A stretch of DNA of 64,000 bases from Ruminococcus sp. GTDB taxonomy: Bacteria > Bacillota > Clostridia > Oscillospirales > Ruminococcaceae. A program made the translations under genes and the position numbers. The stretch is taken from positions 1 through 64,000 of the forward strand of contig JAHABC010000006.1 of the NCBI GenBank assembly GCA_018376535.1. Reading direction: 5' to 3'. The number at the start of each line of letters is the position of its first letter. The stretch's first letter is position 1. This document shows, one piece after another, positions 17,803-26,898 of this stretch. The notes under the pieces were generated by a model. The model saw nothing but the letters and a program-made list of their open reading frames with translations. It had not been told where the DNA came from and did no database searches.

Positions 17803-18125
17803 TCAATGTTTAATGTTTAGTTATTATGTATTCTAAATTTAACGAGTGGTTTATTATATATCAATTTATGACTTATTTTATTGAGTTAATACCTAAGTTT
17901 CTAACAAGTTAAACATAAAATTTTTTGAACGATATCCGTTCAATAAGTTAGATTTAAAGGTTAAACTCAAAATTGTAAGAGTAAACTTTTATATATAAGG
18001 TCCAGTAGCTTAATTTTAGAGCGTTGTTTATTTATTATATTTATATATTTTAGTGTATTCAAAGGTGTCGGTGGAAGTCCGTTCATGGTCCAACTATCTT
18101 TTATTTTAAAGTGAGGTATTTTAAT
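17803..18125 (+). ncRNA. Long leader with tRNA-like segment, candidate structured RNA
   Basis: This 320-bp AT-rich region has no credible gene. Near its end (about 17999-18092) a segment resembles a degenerate tRNA: GGTCCAG-TA-GCTT...GAGC-G like an acceptor 5' strand and D-arm, and ATGGTCC-A like an acceptor 3' strand and discriminator. The acceptor halves pair at 5 of 7 positions. There is no TTCGA T-loop, no anticodon stem-loop and no encoded CCA, so it is not a working tRNA. It could be a pseudo-tRNA or a regulatory mimic. No known riboswitch class was recognised. Confidence 0.4.
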
Positions 18126-18410
18126 ATGTACGAAGACAAGATTTTAGTATGTAAGGACTGCGGTAGTGAGTTCACTTTTACTGCTGGTGAACAGGAATTT
18201 TTCGCTGAAAAAGGTTTCACTAATGAACCTCAAAGATGCAAGGCTTGTCGTATAGCTAGAAAAAATGGTGGTTCTGTTAGCAAACCTGCCGTTGAACTTT
18301 TTGAGGCTACTTGCTCTAAGTGTGGTGGCATTGCTAGAGTTCGTTTCCAACCTAAAGAGGGCAGACCAGTTTATTGTGGTAAGTGCTTCGCTGAAATGAG
18401 AAACTACTAA
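18126..18410 (+). CDS. Small protein with two zinc-ribbon motifs
   Basis: Start taken at ATG 18126, preceded by GTGAGG; an upstream in-frame ATG has no ribosome site. The 94-residue protein has CKDCG...CKAC and CSKCG...CGKC, two four-cysteine zinc sites. The first half (VCKDCGSEFTFTAGEQEF) is a widespread clostridial zinc-ribbon domain of unknown function. It has its own strong promoter and a strong terminator. Confidence 0.85.
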   Translation: MYEDKILVCKDCGSEFTFTAGEQEFFAEKGFTNEPQRCKACRIARKNGGSVSKPAVELFEATCSKCGGIARVRFQPKEGRPVYCGKCFAEMRNY

Positions 18411-18434
18411 TTAGCAAAGTTTTAAATTGTTGTT

Positions 18435-18464
18435 TGCAAGGGCGGATTTTTTCCGCCTTTTGCT
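18435..18464 (+). terminator. Terminator after the zinc-ribbon gene
   Basis: GGCGGA and TCCGCC pair around a T loop and are followed by TTTT. Confidence 0.85.
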
Positions 18465-18500
18465 TAAATATTATAATATAAAAATTCGGAGGTAATTAAA

Positions 18501-18707
18501 ATGGCTTTTTCTGTTAATAAAGATACTATAATCGGTGATATCCTTGATGTAGACTTCGAGGTTGCTCCTTTCTTTCTTGAAATTGGTATGCACTGTTTAG
18601 GTTGTCCTGCATCTAGGGGTGAAACTATCGCTCAAGCGTGTGAAGTTCATGGAACTGACGCTGATGCCTTAGTTGAAAAGTTAAACAAGTATTTTGCTCA
18701 AAAGTAA
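18501..18707 (+). CDS. DUF1858-type redox disulfide protein
   Basis: The 68-residue protein fits the DUF1858 / hybrid-cluster-protein-associated disulfide family: a short helical domain with the CLGCPASRGET motif, whose two cysteines three apart are expected to cycle as a disulfide. Length is complete for the family. TCGGAGG precedes the ATG. The partner is unknown; the trmK-nif3 fusion gene starts 32 bp downstream without a visible terminator. Confidence 0.85.
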   Translation: MAFSVNKDTIIGDILDVDFEVAPFFLEIGMHCLGCPASRGETIAQACEVHGTDADALVEKLNKYFAQK

Positions 18708-18739
18708 TATTCGTCTTTAATTTAATATCTTGATAAACT

Positions 18740-20206
18740 ATGATTAAAATTGATGATAGACTTAAGGCTTGTGCCGATTTAATAGACGGTAACGGTATAG
18801 TGTGTGACGTGGGTACTGACCACGCACACCTATGCGTATACTTAATACAATCTGGGAAGTGTTCTAAGGTCATTGCATCGGATATTATAGATGGACCTCT
18901 TAACTCTGCTGAACAGACTGTAAGTAGATATCAACTTGAAGATAGCATATCTATAGTAAAGTCCGATGGCTTGAAAAATATCAACCTAAACGGCGTTAGC
19001 GATGTAATTATTGCTGGTATGGGTGGCGAAAACATCCTAAGTATCATAAAAGAGTGTCCTACTCTAAAGGAAGGAAATATATCATTAACGTTGCAACCTA
19101 TGACAAAGGCTCCACTTTTAAGAAAAGAACTGTATCTTTTAGGGTTCGAGATTGTCAAGGAAGTAGCCGTGCAAGTTGGAAGTACTTTCTATACTATCAT
19201 GAAAGTTAGATATACTGGTTTCTCTATGCAGTTGAATGAAGTATCTGCTAAGGTCGGAAAGGTAAACTTCTTTGATGAAACTTCTAAGGCTTATGGATTA
19301 CACAAAGTACAATCGCTAAGAAAGTTAGTAGATAATCTACAGTTTTCTGGTTCAGATGCCTCTAAACTAATCGAAGTGGCTAACATTACCGAACTTTATG
19401 CAACCGACAAGATTTTCACAACTATACAAGACGTCTACAACGCAATAGATACTGTTGCTAAGTTTTCAACTCAAGAAAAGTGGGATAACTCAGGATTGTT
19501 AGTTGGAAATCCAAAAGCGAAAGTATCTAAAGTTTTGGTGGCTTTGGATATAACTAATGAAGTAGTTCAAGAGGCTATATCTTTAAATTGCGAACTTATA
19601 GTATCGCATCACCCTGTTATATTTGAACCTTTAAAATCTATTACTCCTAAAGATGTAGTATACAAACTGGCTCAAAATAATATAGGTGCTATATGCTGTC
19701 ATACTCCATTAGATATCTGCGTAGGTGGTATAAACGATATCTTATATAGCCTATTTAAGAACCCTCTTTCACTAAATGACGATACCTCTCCTATTGAGGA
19801 CGTTAAAAATTGTGGTTTGGGTAGTGGCTTTGGCAGAATTTGTACTACTAATACTGCTCTATCTTGTAAACAGATTGCTCTTGCTCTTAAAGATATTCTT
19901 GATTGCTCTGTAGTAAGGTATGTCCCTACAGATAAACCTATCCATAAGATTGCTTGGTGCAGTGGTTCCGGTGGTTCTATGCTAGAAGATGTCATATCTT
20001 TAGGTGCTGACGCTTTCATAACTGGCGATGTAAAACACGACCGTTGGATATTCGCTAAAGATAACGGCTTGGCTCTATTCGATTGTGGTCACTTCCATAC
20101 CGAAAATGTAGCTGTACCGTATCTAAGACAGTTGATATTTGCATCTGTTCCTAACGTGGAAGTGTATGTAGCTAAAAGTTCTTACGATATTGTTAGATAT
20201 GTATAA
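18740..20206 (+). CDS. Fused tRNA (adenine-N1) methyltransferase TrmK and Nif3-like protein
   Basis: One open frame of 488 residues joins two proteins that are normally separate neighbours in Firmicutes. Residues 1-215 are TrmK-like: VCDVGTDHAHL is the SAM-binding motif I, and IIAGMGGENI and LQPMTKAPLLR are conserved TrmK segments; TrmK makes m1A22 in tRNA. Residues ~222-488 are Nif3/YqfO-like with metal ligands in SHHPVIFEP, CCHTPLD and CGHFHTE. No stop, frameshift or internal ribosome site is obvious at the junction. The ribosome site before the ATG is weak. Confidence 0.9.
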   Translation: MIKIDDRLKACADLIDGNGIVCDVGTDHAHLCVYLIQSGKCSKVIASDIIDGPLNSAEQTVSRYQLEDSISIVKSDGLKNINLNGVSDVIIAGMGGENILSIIKECPTLKEGNISLTLQPMTKAPLLRKELYLLGFEIVKEVAVQVGSTFYTIMKVRYTGFSMQLNEVSAKVGKVNFFDETSKAYGLHKVQSLRKLVDNLQFSGSDASKLIEVANITELYATDKIFTTIQDVYNAIDTVAKFSTQEKWDNSGLLVGNPKAKVSKVLVALDITNEVVQEAISLNCELIVSHHPVIFEPLKSITPKDVVYKLAQNNIGAICCHTPLDICVGGINDILYSLFKNPLSLNDDTSPIEDVKNCGLGSGFGRICTTNTALSCKQIALALKDILDCSVVRYVPTDKPIHKIAWCSGSGGSMLEDVISLGADAFITGDVKHDRWIFAKDNGLALFDCGHFHTENVAVPYLRQLIFASVPNVEVYVAKSSYDIVRYV

Positions 20207-20226
20207 ACTATTTTATATATACATTA

Positions 20227-20262
20227 AGTCCGTCTACTATAACTAAGACGGACTATATTTTT
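20227..20262 (+). terminator. Terminator between the fusion gene and rqcH
   Basis: AGTCCGTCT and AGACGGACT form a perfect 9-bp stem followed by a T-rich run. It lies only about 20 bp before the rqcH start, so it may act as an attenuator for rqcH or mean that rqcH has little independent 5' sequence. Confidence 0.8.
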
Positions 20263-20284
20263 TTTGAAAGGATTTGATTATTAT

Positions 20285-22051
20285 ATGGCTCTTGATGGTG
20301 CTTTCTTATATACTATAAAACAAGAATTACAATTTTTAATCGGTGGTAAAGTAGATAAAATACATCAACCCTCTAGGGAAGAACTACTTATATCTATTAG
20401 AGTTAATGGCGGAATATATAAACTTCTGATATGTGTATCTGCATCTAGTAGTAGAGTTCACATAACCAACGTAAGCATAGATAATCCTAAAACTCCTACT
20501 ATGTTCTGTATGTTCATGAGAAAACATCTTGGAGGTGGTAAACTAATAAATATACGTCAAGATGGCTTGGAAAGAATTTTGTTCTTTGATTTCGAATGTA
20601 TGAACGAATTGGGTGACATGATAACTCTAACACTGGCTTGTGAAATTATGGGCAGATATTCTAATATGATTTTAATAAATCAAGATGGCAAAGTCATGGA
20701 TAGTCTTAAACGTGTTGACGCTGAAATGAGCCGTGAAAGATTAGTCTTACCTAACGTTATGTATGAACTTCCACCTCGTGATAACAGACTTAACTTCCTA
20801 ACTGCATCAAGTGAGGATATCGTTTCAGCATTAAAACAACAACCTAATGGCGATTTAGCTAAATCTTTGATAAAAGTATTTGAAGGTGTATCCCCTATTC
20901 TATGCAGAGAATGGGTTTTCTATATAGGAAAAGGTTCGGATTTAAAAACTTTCGATATGAATGAAGAACTCTTTAATAGGTTAATATTTATAATCAATAA
21001 GACTAAGCAATCCATTTTAGATAGAAAGTTATCGTATACGGCAGTTAAGACTAAAGATGGTCAACTAAAAGATTTCTCATTTATTGAAATACATCAGTAC
21101 GGAACTTTAATGGTAACTAAATCTTTTGAAAACCCTTTCGATTTGCTAGATTACTTCTACTCCGAACGTGACAGCTTTTCTCGATTAAAACAACGTGCAG
21201 ATGACCTCTTTAAACTGCTAGTAAATACTAATGAACGTATTACTAAAAAAATTAGTATCCAACAAGAAGAACTATCTAATTGTGATAACAAAGAACTATC
21301 TAAACTATATGGAGATTTAATATCGGCTAATATGTATAGAATTTCTAAAGGCGATAGCTTTGCTAATTTGGAAAATTTCTATGATGAGAACTATCCAACA
21401 GTAAAAATTCCTTTAGATGTTAGAAAAACTCCATCGCAGAACGCTCAGCACTACTATAGCGAATATAAAAAATCCATTACAGCACAAGAAAAATTAACTG
21501 AACAGATTTCCCTTGCTAAAGAAGAACTTTCCTATATCGATAGCGTCCTTGATGCTCTTACTCGTGCCGAAACTGAAAATGAAGTCATTCAATTACGTTT
21601 GGAACTAGCAGAACAAGGATATATTAAATCTAATAGGTTAAAGGGAAAACCTCCTAAAGAACTTCCACCTTTAGAGTTTAAATCTAGTGATGGATATTCC
21701 ATATTAGTAGGCAGAAACAACAAGCAAAATGATAAACTTACTACTAAAATAGCTAACAAATTAGATATTTGGCTACACGTTCATAATATTACTGGTTCGC
21801 ACGTTATAATATTCACTAATGGAGAAACTCCTCCCGATAGAACTATCGAAGAAGCGTGTATACTAGCAGTATATCATAGTAAAGCAAGAAAATCCTCACA
21901 AGTTCCTGTAGATTACTGTCTAGTTAAGTATGTAAAAAAACCTAATGGTTCTAAACCTGGAATGGTAATATTTACTCACAATAAGACTGCATATATAAAT
22001 CCTAACGATGACATTGTGGAAAGGTTAAAAGAAAATGCAAAAAATATTTAA
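20285..22051 (+). CDS. rqcH: NFACT-family ribosome quality control protein RqcH
   Basis: RqcH binds stalled 50S-peptidyl-tRNA and directs C-terminal alanine tailing. The 588-residue protein (ATG 20285; GAAAGGA upstream) has an NFACT-N domain with the EIMGRYSNMIL motif, a middle helical and coiled-coil part (about 290-440), and a C-terminal NFACT-R domain with IWLHVHNITGSHVII. Older annotations call this family fibronectin-binding protein. The next gene overlaps its end by 17 bp. Confidence 0.92.
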   Translation: MALDGAFLYTIKQELQFLIGGKVDKIHQPSREELLISIRVNGGIYKLLICVSASSSRVHITNVSIDNPKTPTMFCMFMRKHLGGGKLINIRQDGLERILFFDFECMNELGDMITLTLACEIMGRYSNMILINQDGKVMDSLKRVDAEMSRERLVLPNVMYELPPRDNRLNFLTASSEDIVSALKQQPNGDLAKSLIKVFEGVSPILCREWVFYIGKGSDLKTFDMNEELFNRLIFIINKTKQSILDRKLSYTAVKTKDGQLKDFSFIEIHQYGTLMVTKSFENPFDLLDYFYSERDSFSRLKQRADDLFKLLVNTNERITKKISIQQEELSNCDNKELSKLYGDLISANMYRISKGDSFANLENFYDENYPTVKIPLDVRKTPSQNAQHYYSEYKKSITAQEKLTEQISLAKEELSYIDSVLDALTRAETENEVIQLRLELAEQGYIKSNRLKGKPPKELPPLEFKSSDGYSILVGRNNKQNDKLTTKIANKLDIWLHVHNITGSHVIIFTNGETPPDRTIEEACILAVYHSKARKSSQVPVDYCLVKYVKKPNGSKPGMVIFTHNKTAYINPNDDIVERLKENAKNI

Positions 22052-22427
22052 AACATCTAAAGTTGCGATATGTGTACTACTAAGTATTTCAATAATTATG
22101 ATTTTTACATCTTGCGGAAGTTCTAACGATAACACATCTAATCAAGAAGATACTTCCACTACTAAAGGCTTGGAAATATCTAATACACAAGGAGTAAACG
22201 CTCAAGGAGTTCTTACGGTTACTGGAGATGTCAAAAATATCTCTGACCATAACTTTAAAAGTCTAGTAATTTCGGTGACTTTCTATAACTCATCAAAAGA
22301 AGAACTCACCACCGTTGTAGATACCTCAGAAGATATACTACTCCCTGATGAAACGTATCATTTTAAGGTAAACTGTCTAAAAAAAGATGCCTCTATCTAC
22401 GATGTGGAAGTTAAAGGATATCAATAA
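22035..22427 (+). CDS. FxLYD-type small lipoprotein
   Basis: The 130-residue protein has a lipoprotein signal peptide with lipobox FTSC (Cys near residue 27) and a short Ser/Thr/Asn spacer. One beta-sandwich domain follows (GVLTVTGDVKNISDHNFKSL), of the FxLYD type found in many Firmicutes surface lipoproteins. Its function is unknown. The start lies inside rqcH, so translation is probably coupled. Confidence 0.8.
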   Translation: MQKIFKTSKVAICVLLSISIIMIFTSCGSSNDNTSNQEDTSTTKGLEISNTQGVNAQGVLTVTGDVKNISDHNFKSLVISVTFYNSSKEELTTVVDTSEDILLPDETYHFKVNCLKKDASIYDVEVKGYQ

Positions 22428-22436
22428 TGTACAAAT

Positions 22437-22470
22437 AAGGAACGTCTTAATTATAGGCGTTCCTTAAAAA
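22437..22470. terminator. Bidirectional terminator
   Basis: AAGGAACG and CGTTCCTT with extended pairing form a hairpin between convergent genes, flanked by A-rich and T-rich sequence on both sides. Confidence 0.75.
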
Positions 22471-22478
22471 TTTAATAT

Positions 22479-23228
22479 TTATAATATCTCACTAACTTCA
22501 AGATTTTCCTTTAAATTAGATGGTTCTGGGAAAAGTTCCATCTCCTGAGTACTTAAATTATAGAACTTATCAAATAGTAGAATAAAGTCATCATCTATAA
22601 TTTTATTTTCATGGAAATGTCCAAAGAACCACTTTTTAAACTTAACGTTGTGTTTAATCTGCAAAAGATATTCATTAAGTGGAAGTTCATCACCGTTGAC
22701 ATCTCTAATTTGGATAACAATATCTGTAGGTGCAGTATGAGTAATAATATAATCTACTTCGTTATTATGTAATTCAAGATTTTTAATGCCAGTTTCTTTT
22801 TCCTCATCGCTAGGCATTTCCTGTTTCCACCAACTACGATGTGGTACTCTATATGCTTTATCTATAGAATTTCCACCACCCATAGTAAAGAACGTAAGAC
22901 CATCTATTTCAAAGACTTGTCCACGCATAAGATGTATTATACTATCTCGAATAAAATGAACCTTTCCACCATGCCATTGTGATACTGGCATCTTATTTAA
23001 GATATCAAAATTTTCGTGGTTACCATCAATAAATAGGGTAGTAAAATTTTTGTTAGCCAAACTATTCAAAATTTGGTCACGTTCTTTAGTTCTGTCCCAA
23101 ACGCCACCGAAGTCGCCACAAATAATAAGATAATCCTCTTTAGACATATTTAACTGTACTGGAAAGTATTTATCTTCAAGTTTTTCCATATCGATAGGTA
23201 TATGAGTATCACCAGTAAGATATATCAT
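22479..23228 (-). CDS. Calcineurin-like metallophosphoesterase
   Basis: The 249-residue protein has the canonical metallophosphoesterase metal-binding series: TGDTHIP (D-x-H), ICGDFGG (GD), DGNHENF (GNHE), ITHTAP and FFGHFHEN (GHxH). The natural substrate cannot be deduced; members cleave nucleic acid or small phosphoesters. GAGGTG precedes the ATG. It is last in a minus-strand row after dut. Confidence 0.88.
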   Translation of the reverse strand: MIYLTGDTHIPIDMEKLEDKYFPVQLNMSKEDYLIICGDFGGVWDRTKERDQILNSLANKNFTTLFIDGNHENFDILNKMPVSQWHGGKVHFIRDSIIHLMRGQVFEIDGLTFFTMGGGNSIDKAYRVPHRSWWKQEMPSDEEKETGIKNLELHNNEVDYIITHTAPTDIVIQIRDVNGDELPLNEYLLQIKHNVKFKKWFFGHFHENKIIDDDFILLFDKFYNLSTQEMELFPEPSNLKENLEVSEIL

Positions 23229-23340
23229 AAAAGCAATAGCACCTCATTTCTAAAAACATGATACTATTATATCATATTATAGATATTTTGTAAATCATAA
23301 TTACTTAATAACATAAGATATCTTAAAAATGGAATTGTAA

Positions 23341-23853
23341 CTACTTAGTAGTGCTACCCAAACCACCGTTTCTAATAGTATCCACATCATCATCGGTAGT
23401 GATGCCAAAAGGAACGAATATTCCTTGCATAAAACCGTTTTGAGCCTTTATATCAGCGGTTTTATTTTCATTAGATGCGTTAGTCAACTTTACAAATATA
23501 TGACCTTCATTATTGGAATAGAAGTAATCACTATCTATGATGCCTACAGTGTTGTTTAATTGCAATCTAAACTTAAAGCCTAGGCTACTTCTTGGATAAC
23601 ATTTTAAAACCCAACCGTCATCTATTTCTACTCTAACGCCCGTTGGAAACTTAATGGTTTCATTTGGAGCAACTGAAAAGTTTATAGGTGCAAAGAAATC
23701 GTAACCAGCCGAACCTTTTGTGGCACGTTTTGGCAATTTGATACTCTTATATATAGCCTCTATAGTGTTTTCGGGAGTGTTAGGAAAGCAATCCAACCAA
23801 TCTTTTAGAAACTGTTGAAAGCTAACCTTATGAAATTTTGCTATTCTGTTCAT
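23341..23853 (-). CDS. dut: dUTP diphosphatase
   Basis: Trimeric-type dUTPase hydrolyses dUTP to dUMP, keeping uracil out of DNA and feeding dTMP synthesis. The 170-residue protein shows motif 1 (GSAGYDFFAP), motif 2 (YPRSSLGFK), motif 3 (NTVGIIDSDYFYSNNEGHI), which is longer than the usual DYRG form, and the C-terminal Gly-rich motif 5 (RNGGLGSTTK). The N-terminal 35 residues are an extension. It lies 21 bp after nrdG, so a nucleotide-metabolism operon is likely. Confidence 0.93.
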   Translation of the reverse strand: MNRIAKFHKVSFQQFLKDWLDCFPNTPENTIEAIYKSIKLPKRATKGSAGYDFFAPINFSVAPNETIKFPTGVRVEIDDGWVLKCYPRSSLGFKFRLQLNNTVGIIDSDYFYSNNEGHIFVKLTNASNENKTADIKAQNGFMQGIFVPFGITTDDDVDTIRNGGLGSTTK

Positions 23854-23874
23854 AAAAAAATCCTTTCAAGTAAA

Positions 23875-24360
23875 TTAATATAGAACTATCTTACCAATTT
23901 CGATAGTCTTTTTAACATCTATAACTCTTTGATTAGAACTACCACACCAATGGAGTTGACTATCAAAGAATTTTTTAATAAACTTACCATCTACAAGAAC
24001 GTCTATTAGTGGAATAAATTCCAAATCTTTTATATCATCGAATAGAAAACCAGTATATAACCAGATGGTCTTATTAGGAAAAGTATCATGTATTTCATGG
24101 ATAAGTTTTCCTATATCCTCACGATTTTTAGGGTGTAAAGGGTCGCCACCACTTAGAGTAACTCCCGATATCCAACTTTTAGATAGTTTTTCAAATAGTT
24201 CTTGTTTTGCGACATCGTCAAAAGGTAGACCACCATTTATATCCCAAGTAACTGGATTGTGACAACCTTTACACTTATGATTGCACCCAGCAACCCATAG
24301 AACAGTCCTAAGACCATCACCATTTAGCATATCGTCTGTCGTGATGTTATGATAACGCAT
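23875..24360 (-). CDS. nrdG: Anaerobic ribonucleotide reductase activating protein
   Basis: A radical-SAM enzyme that installs the glycyl radical on NrdD. The 161-residue protein has the CNHKCKGC motif (three cysteines binding the [4Fe-4S] cluster) and the TLSGGDPL segment that contacts SAM. It begins directly after the nrdD stop, so the two are translated together. Confidence 0.96.
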   Translation of the reverse strand: MRYHNITTDDMLNGDGLRTVLWVAGCNHKCKGCHNPVTWDINGGLPFDDVAKQELFEKLSKSWISGVTLSGGDPLHPKNREDIGKLIHEIHDTFPNKTIWLYTGFLFDDIKDLEFIPLIDVLVDGKFIKKFFDSQLHWCGSSNQRVIDVKKTIEIGKIVLY

Positions 24361-24362
24361 TA

Positions 24363-26480
24363 TTACATACTTTTCCTTTCTTTTATTTCAGCCATTTTAG
24401 CATCATTAAGACGGGTATCGCCTTTAACTCTAGAGTAAGATAGATAACCATTCATACGGTCTATTTTAGTCAAGTTTTTACTGCCACACTTAGGACAGAT
24501 ATCCATTTCAAGTTCTTGATGTCCACAATCGTCGCAGTACGCCAAAGATAGATTTACACCTTCATAGAAACCCATATCCATAGCACGACGCACTAGAGTA
24601 GTAATAGCCTCCTTGTTATAATCTATTGGATATTTTACATACTGTATCTTACCACCGTTGAACAAATCCCAAAAACGTTTTTCAAGGTCTTGTTTCTGTA
24701 TAGGAGTTATATCTTCAACAACATGACAATGGAATGAGTTGGATACATACTCTCTATCAGATACGTTTTCTATAATTCCGAACAACTTTCTAAACTGTTT
24801 AACCTGTAAACCACATAGATTTTCAGCTGGAGTTCCATATATAGCATACAATCTATTATCTTGATTTTTAAACTCTGCTACTTTACGATTTATATACTCC
24901 ATGACCTTTACAGAGAACTCACCATCTTCAACTAAAGATTTCTTATTATACAAGTGTTGTAACTCATTTAAGGCAGTAATTCCAAACGATGCCGTTGCAG
25001 ACTTTAACACTGGTTTAATCTTATCGTGAATACCTAGATTGCCACCATAAAAACCACCCTCGCAGTATGCTAATGGATTTGTAGATGCTTTAAGTTCTCC
25101 AAGATAATCATAAGTTCTTAGATGTAAGTTTCTAATTAGTTCTAGGTAATAGTCAAGAACTTCATAGAAATCCTTATTTTCTCTTAAAGATTTAGCATAT
25201 ATCATAGGTAGATGCAAACTAACCGCACCTATATTAAACCTACCAGTGAATATAGGTTTATCATTATCATCAGCAGGTGACATTCCACCACGCTCGAACC
25301 ATGGCGATAAAAAGGCTCTACAACCCATTGGACTAATAACTTCGCCATACTTCTTGTATATAGATGCTACATAACCTTCTCCAGTTAGGCTTAACCAATC
25401 TGGATACATTGTCTTACTAGAACATTCAATACCAGCCTTGAACACATTTTCAAGAGGTTTACCAGTACCATGTAAATTTTCATCATATAAAAAGACTATC
25501 TTAGGAAATAGAACAGGTTTTTTACACTCTTTTTTACCTTGACCATTCTTTCTAACGTTCAACATATTTATACTAGCCATCTGACAAAATTTAGACGTTC
25601 CTAAGCCCATAGTCATGGTTATAAAAGGATAATCTCCCCTACTAGATGCTACTGTATTAAACTTATATTCCCAACCTTGAAAACCTTGCTTGAAGTCTAT
25701 ATCTACATCTTTAATAGCCTCATTTTCGGCAACTTCGCTAGATAGACCTAATGAAAGATATCTTTCATACTGTTTTTTAAAAGTCTTTTCGGCGTAAGGT
25801 TCAAGGATTTCATCTACTCTAGGAACGGTAAAGCCACCGTACTGTTGACTAGCTGCCGATAGTACTATATCGCCAATGACATCAAAAGCAACATCAAGAG
25901 TTTTAGGCTCGTTATACCAAAGATTGCCCATTTCAAAACCACCAGATAGAACCTTTTGTACATCAAATAGACAGCAGTTCATAGTATCACGTCTAGCAGA
26001 CATATCATGAATGTAAATATAGCCATCTCTACAAGCTTGAATTTCTTCGGTAGTCAAGAAAAATTTCTTATAGAGTTCCTTATTAAGTTGATTAAATATT
26101 AAACTCCTCTTAGTAGATACCAAAGCACTATCGGAATTAGCATTTTCCTTATCGCCTATATACATAATAGATTGACTTTTTTCATATACTTCATCAAGCA
26201 TCTTAACGAAATCTTGTTTATAGTTTCTGTAATCACGATAACTTTTAGCAACTTTAGGATTAATATTATCTAAAACAGTTTCAACTATATTGTGCATATC
26301 CGATACGGTAATATCTTCCTTATTCAAAGCAATTGCTTGATTTGTTACAAACTGACAGACGTATTCAAGTTCTTCATCAGTGAACTTTATAAGCACTCTT
26401 TTAGCTGATTTGTTTATAGCAGATATAACTTTATCAACGTTAAAGGTTTCTTTAGAACCATCTTTCTTTACTATTTTCAT
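24363..26480 (-). CDS. nrdD: Anaerobic ribonucleoside-triphosphate reductase
   Basis: Class III, oxygen-sensitive reductase making dNTPs from NTPs. The 705-residue protein has an N-terminal ATP-cone (about 1-95), the ten-stranded barrel, a C-terminal zinc site (CDDCGHQE ... CPKCGSK), and the glycyl-radical motif RMNGYLSYSR near residue 675. It leads the nrdD-nrdG-dut unit. No NrdR box was recognised upstream. Confidence 0.97.
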   Translation of the reverse strand: MKIVKKDGSKETFNVDKVISAINKSAKRVLIKFTDEELEYVCQFVTNQAIALNKEDITVSDMHNIVETVLDNINPKVAKSYRDYRNYKQDFVKMLDEVYEKSQSIMYIGDKENANSDSALVSTKRSLIFNQLNKELYKKFFLTTEEIQACRDGYIYIHDMSARRDTMNCCLFDVQKVLSGGFEMGNLWYNEPKTLDVAFDVIGDIVLSAASQQYGGFTVPRVDEILEPYAEKTFKKQYERYLSLGLSSEVAENEAIKDVDIDFKQGFQGWEYKFNTVASSRGDYPFITMTMGLGTSKFCQMASINMLNVRKNGQGKKECKKPVLFPKIVFLYDENLHGTGKPLENVFKAGIECSSKTMYPDWLSLTGEGYVASIYKKYGEVISPMGCRAFLSPWFERGGMSPADDNDKPIFTGRFNIGAVSLHLPMIYAKSLRENKDFYEVLDYYLELIRNLHLRTYDYLGELKASTNPLAYCEGGFYGGNLGIHDKIKPVLKSATASFGITALNELQHLYNKKSLVEDGEFSVKVMEYINRKVAEFKNQDNRLYAIYGTPAENLCGLQVKQFRKLFGIIENVSDREYVSNSFHCHVVEDITPIQKQDLEKRFWDLFNGGKIQYVKYPIDYNKEAITTLVRRAMDMGFYEGVNLSLAYCDDCGHQELEMDICPKCGSKNLTKIDRMNGYLSYSRVKGDTRLNDAKMAEIKERKSM

Positions 26481-26627
26481 AACATATAGCCTCCAGTAAA
26501 AAATGTTAGTATTTTAAATCATATCATGAATTATATTAAAATTCAACACCTAAAATATTAATTTTTTCTAAACTTTCATTTATTAACGAAGATATGTGAT
26601 ATCAAGGAAAAGTTAAGAAAATACATC

Positions 26628-26656
26628 TTGAATATATTAAAAATCTATGATATAAT
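26628..26656 (+). promoter_or_regulatory. Distal promoter upstream of rubrerythrin
   Basis: TTGAAT (26628-26633), a 17-bp spacer and a consensus TATAAT (26651-26656). Confidence 0.6.
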
Positions 26657-26662
26657 TTAAAG

Positions 26663-26752
26663 TTAAAGTATATTAAATATGCAATTATATCCATGGAGCA
26701 ATTTTCAATATAATTCAAATTTTATTTTTGTGCAAATTGCTGTTTTTTTTGG
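26663..26752 (+). ncRNA. Candidate short RNA or attenuator
   Basis: A transcript from the distal promoter would be ~90 bases and end at AGCAATTT/AAATTGCT (26697-26704 with 26734-26741) followed by eight T. An alternative stem AATTATA/TATAATT (26683-26689 with 26709-26715) interleaves with it, so the two could be mutually exclusive or form a pseudoknot. The terminator loop is large, which lowers confidence. Confidence 0.35.
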
Positions 26753-26774
26753 AAAAAATTTTACTTTTAAACCC

Positions 26775-26803
26775 TTGACAAAAGTATATCAATATGGTAT
26801 AAT
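26775..26803 (+). promoter_or_regulatory. Proximal promoter of rubrerythrin
   Basis: Perfect consensus: TTGACA (26775-26780), a 17-bp spacer and TATAAT (26798-26803). Confidence 0.8.
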
Positions 26804-26898
26804 ATAAAACATAATCAAGGAGGTTAAAAATCTTTGATAAAATTAAATTGATAATTTTTAAATCTTAATGTAAAATATGGTACGGAGGTATTTAAATT

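Larger units (their letters stand above)
26481..26898. promoter_or_regulatory. Divergent intergenic region nrdD / rubrerythrin
   Basis: This 418-bp AT-rich region has no long gene. On the plus strand it holds two promoters (26628-26656 and 26775-26803), a terminator-like hairpin between them, and a possible five-codon leader frame before the rubrerythrin gene. Nothing recognisable was found in the 140 bp next to nrdD. Confidence 0.55.

Noticed and set aside
17999..18092. Functional tRNA gene
   Set aside because: No anticodon stem-loop, no TTCGA T-loop, two acceptor mismatches and no CCA.
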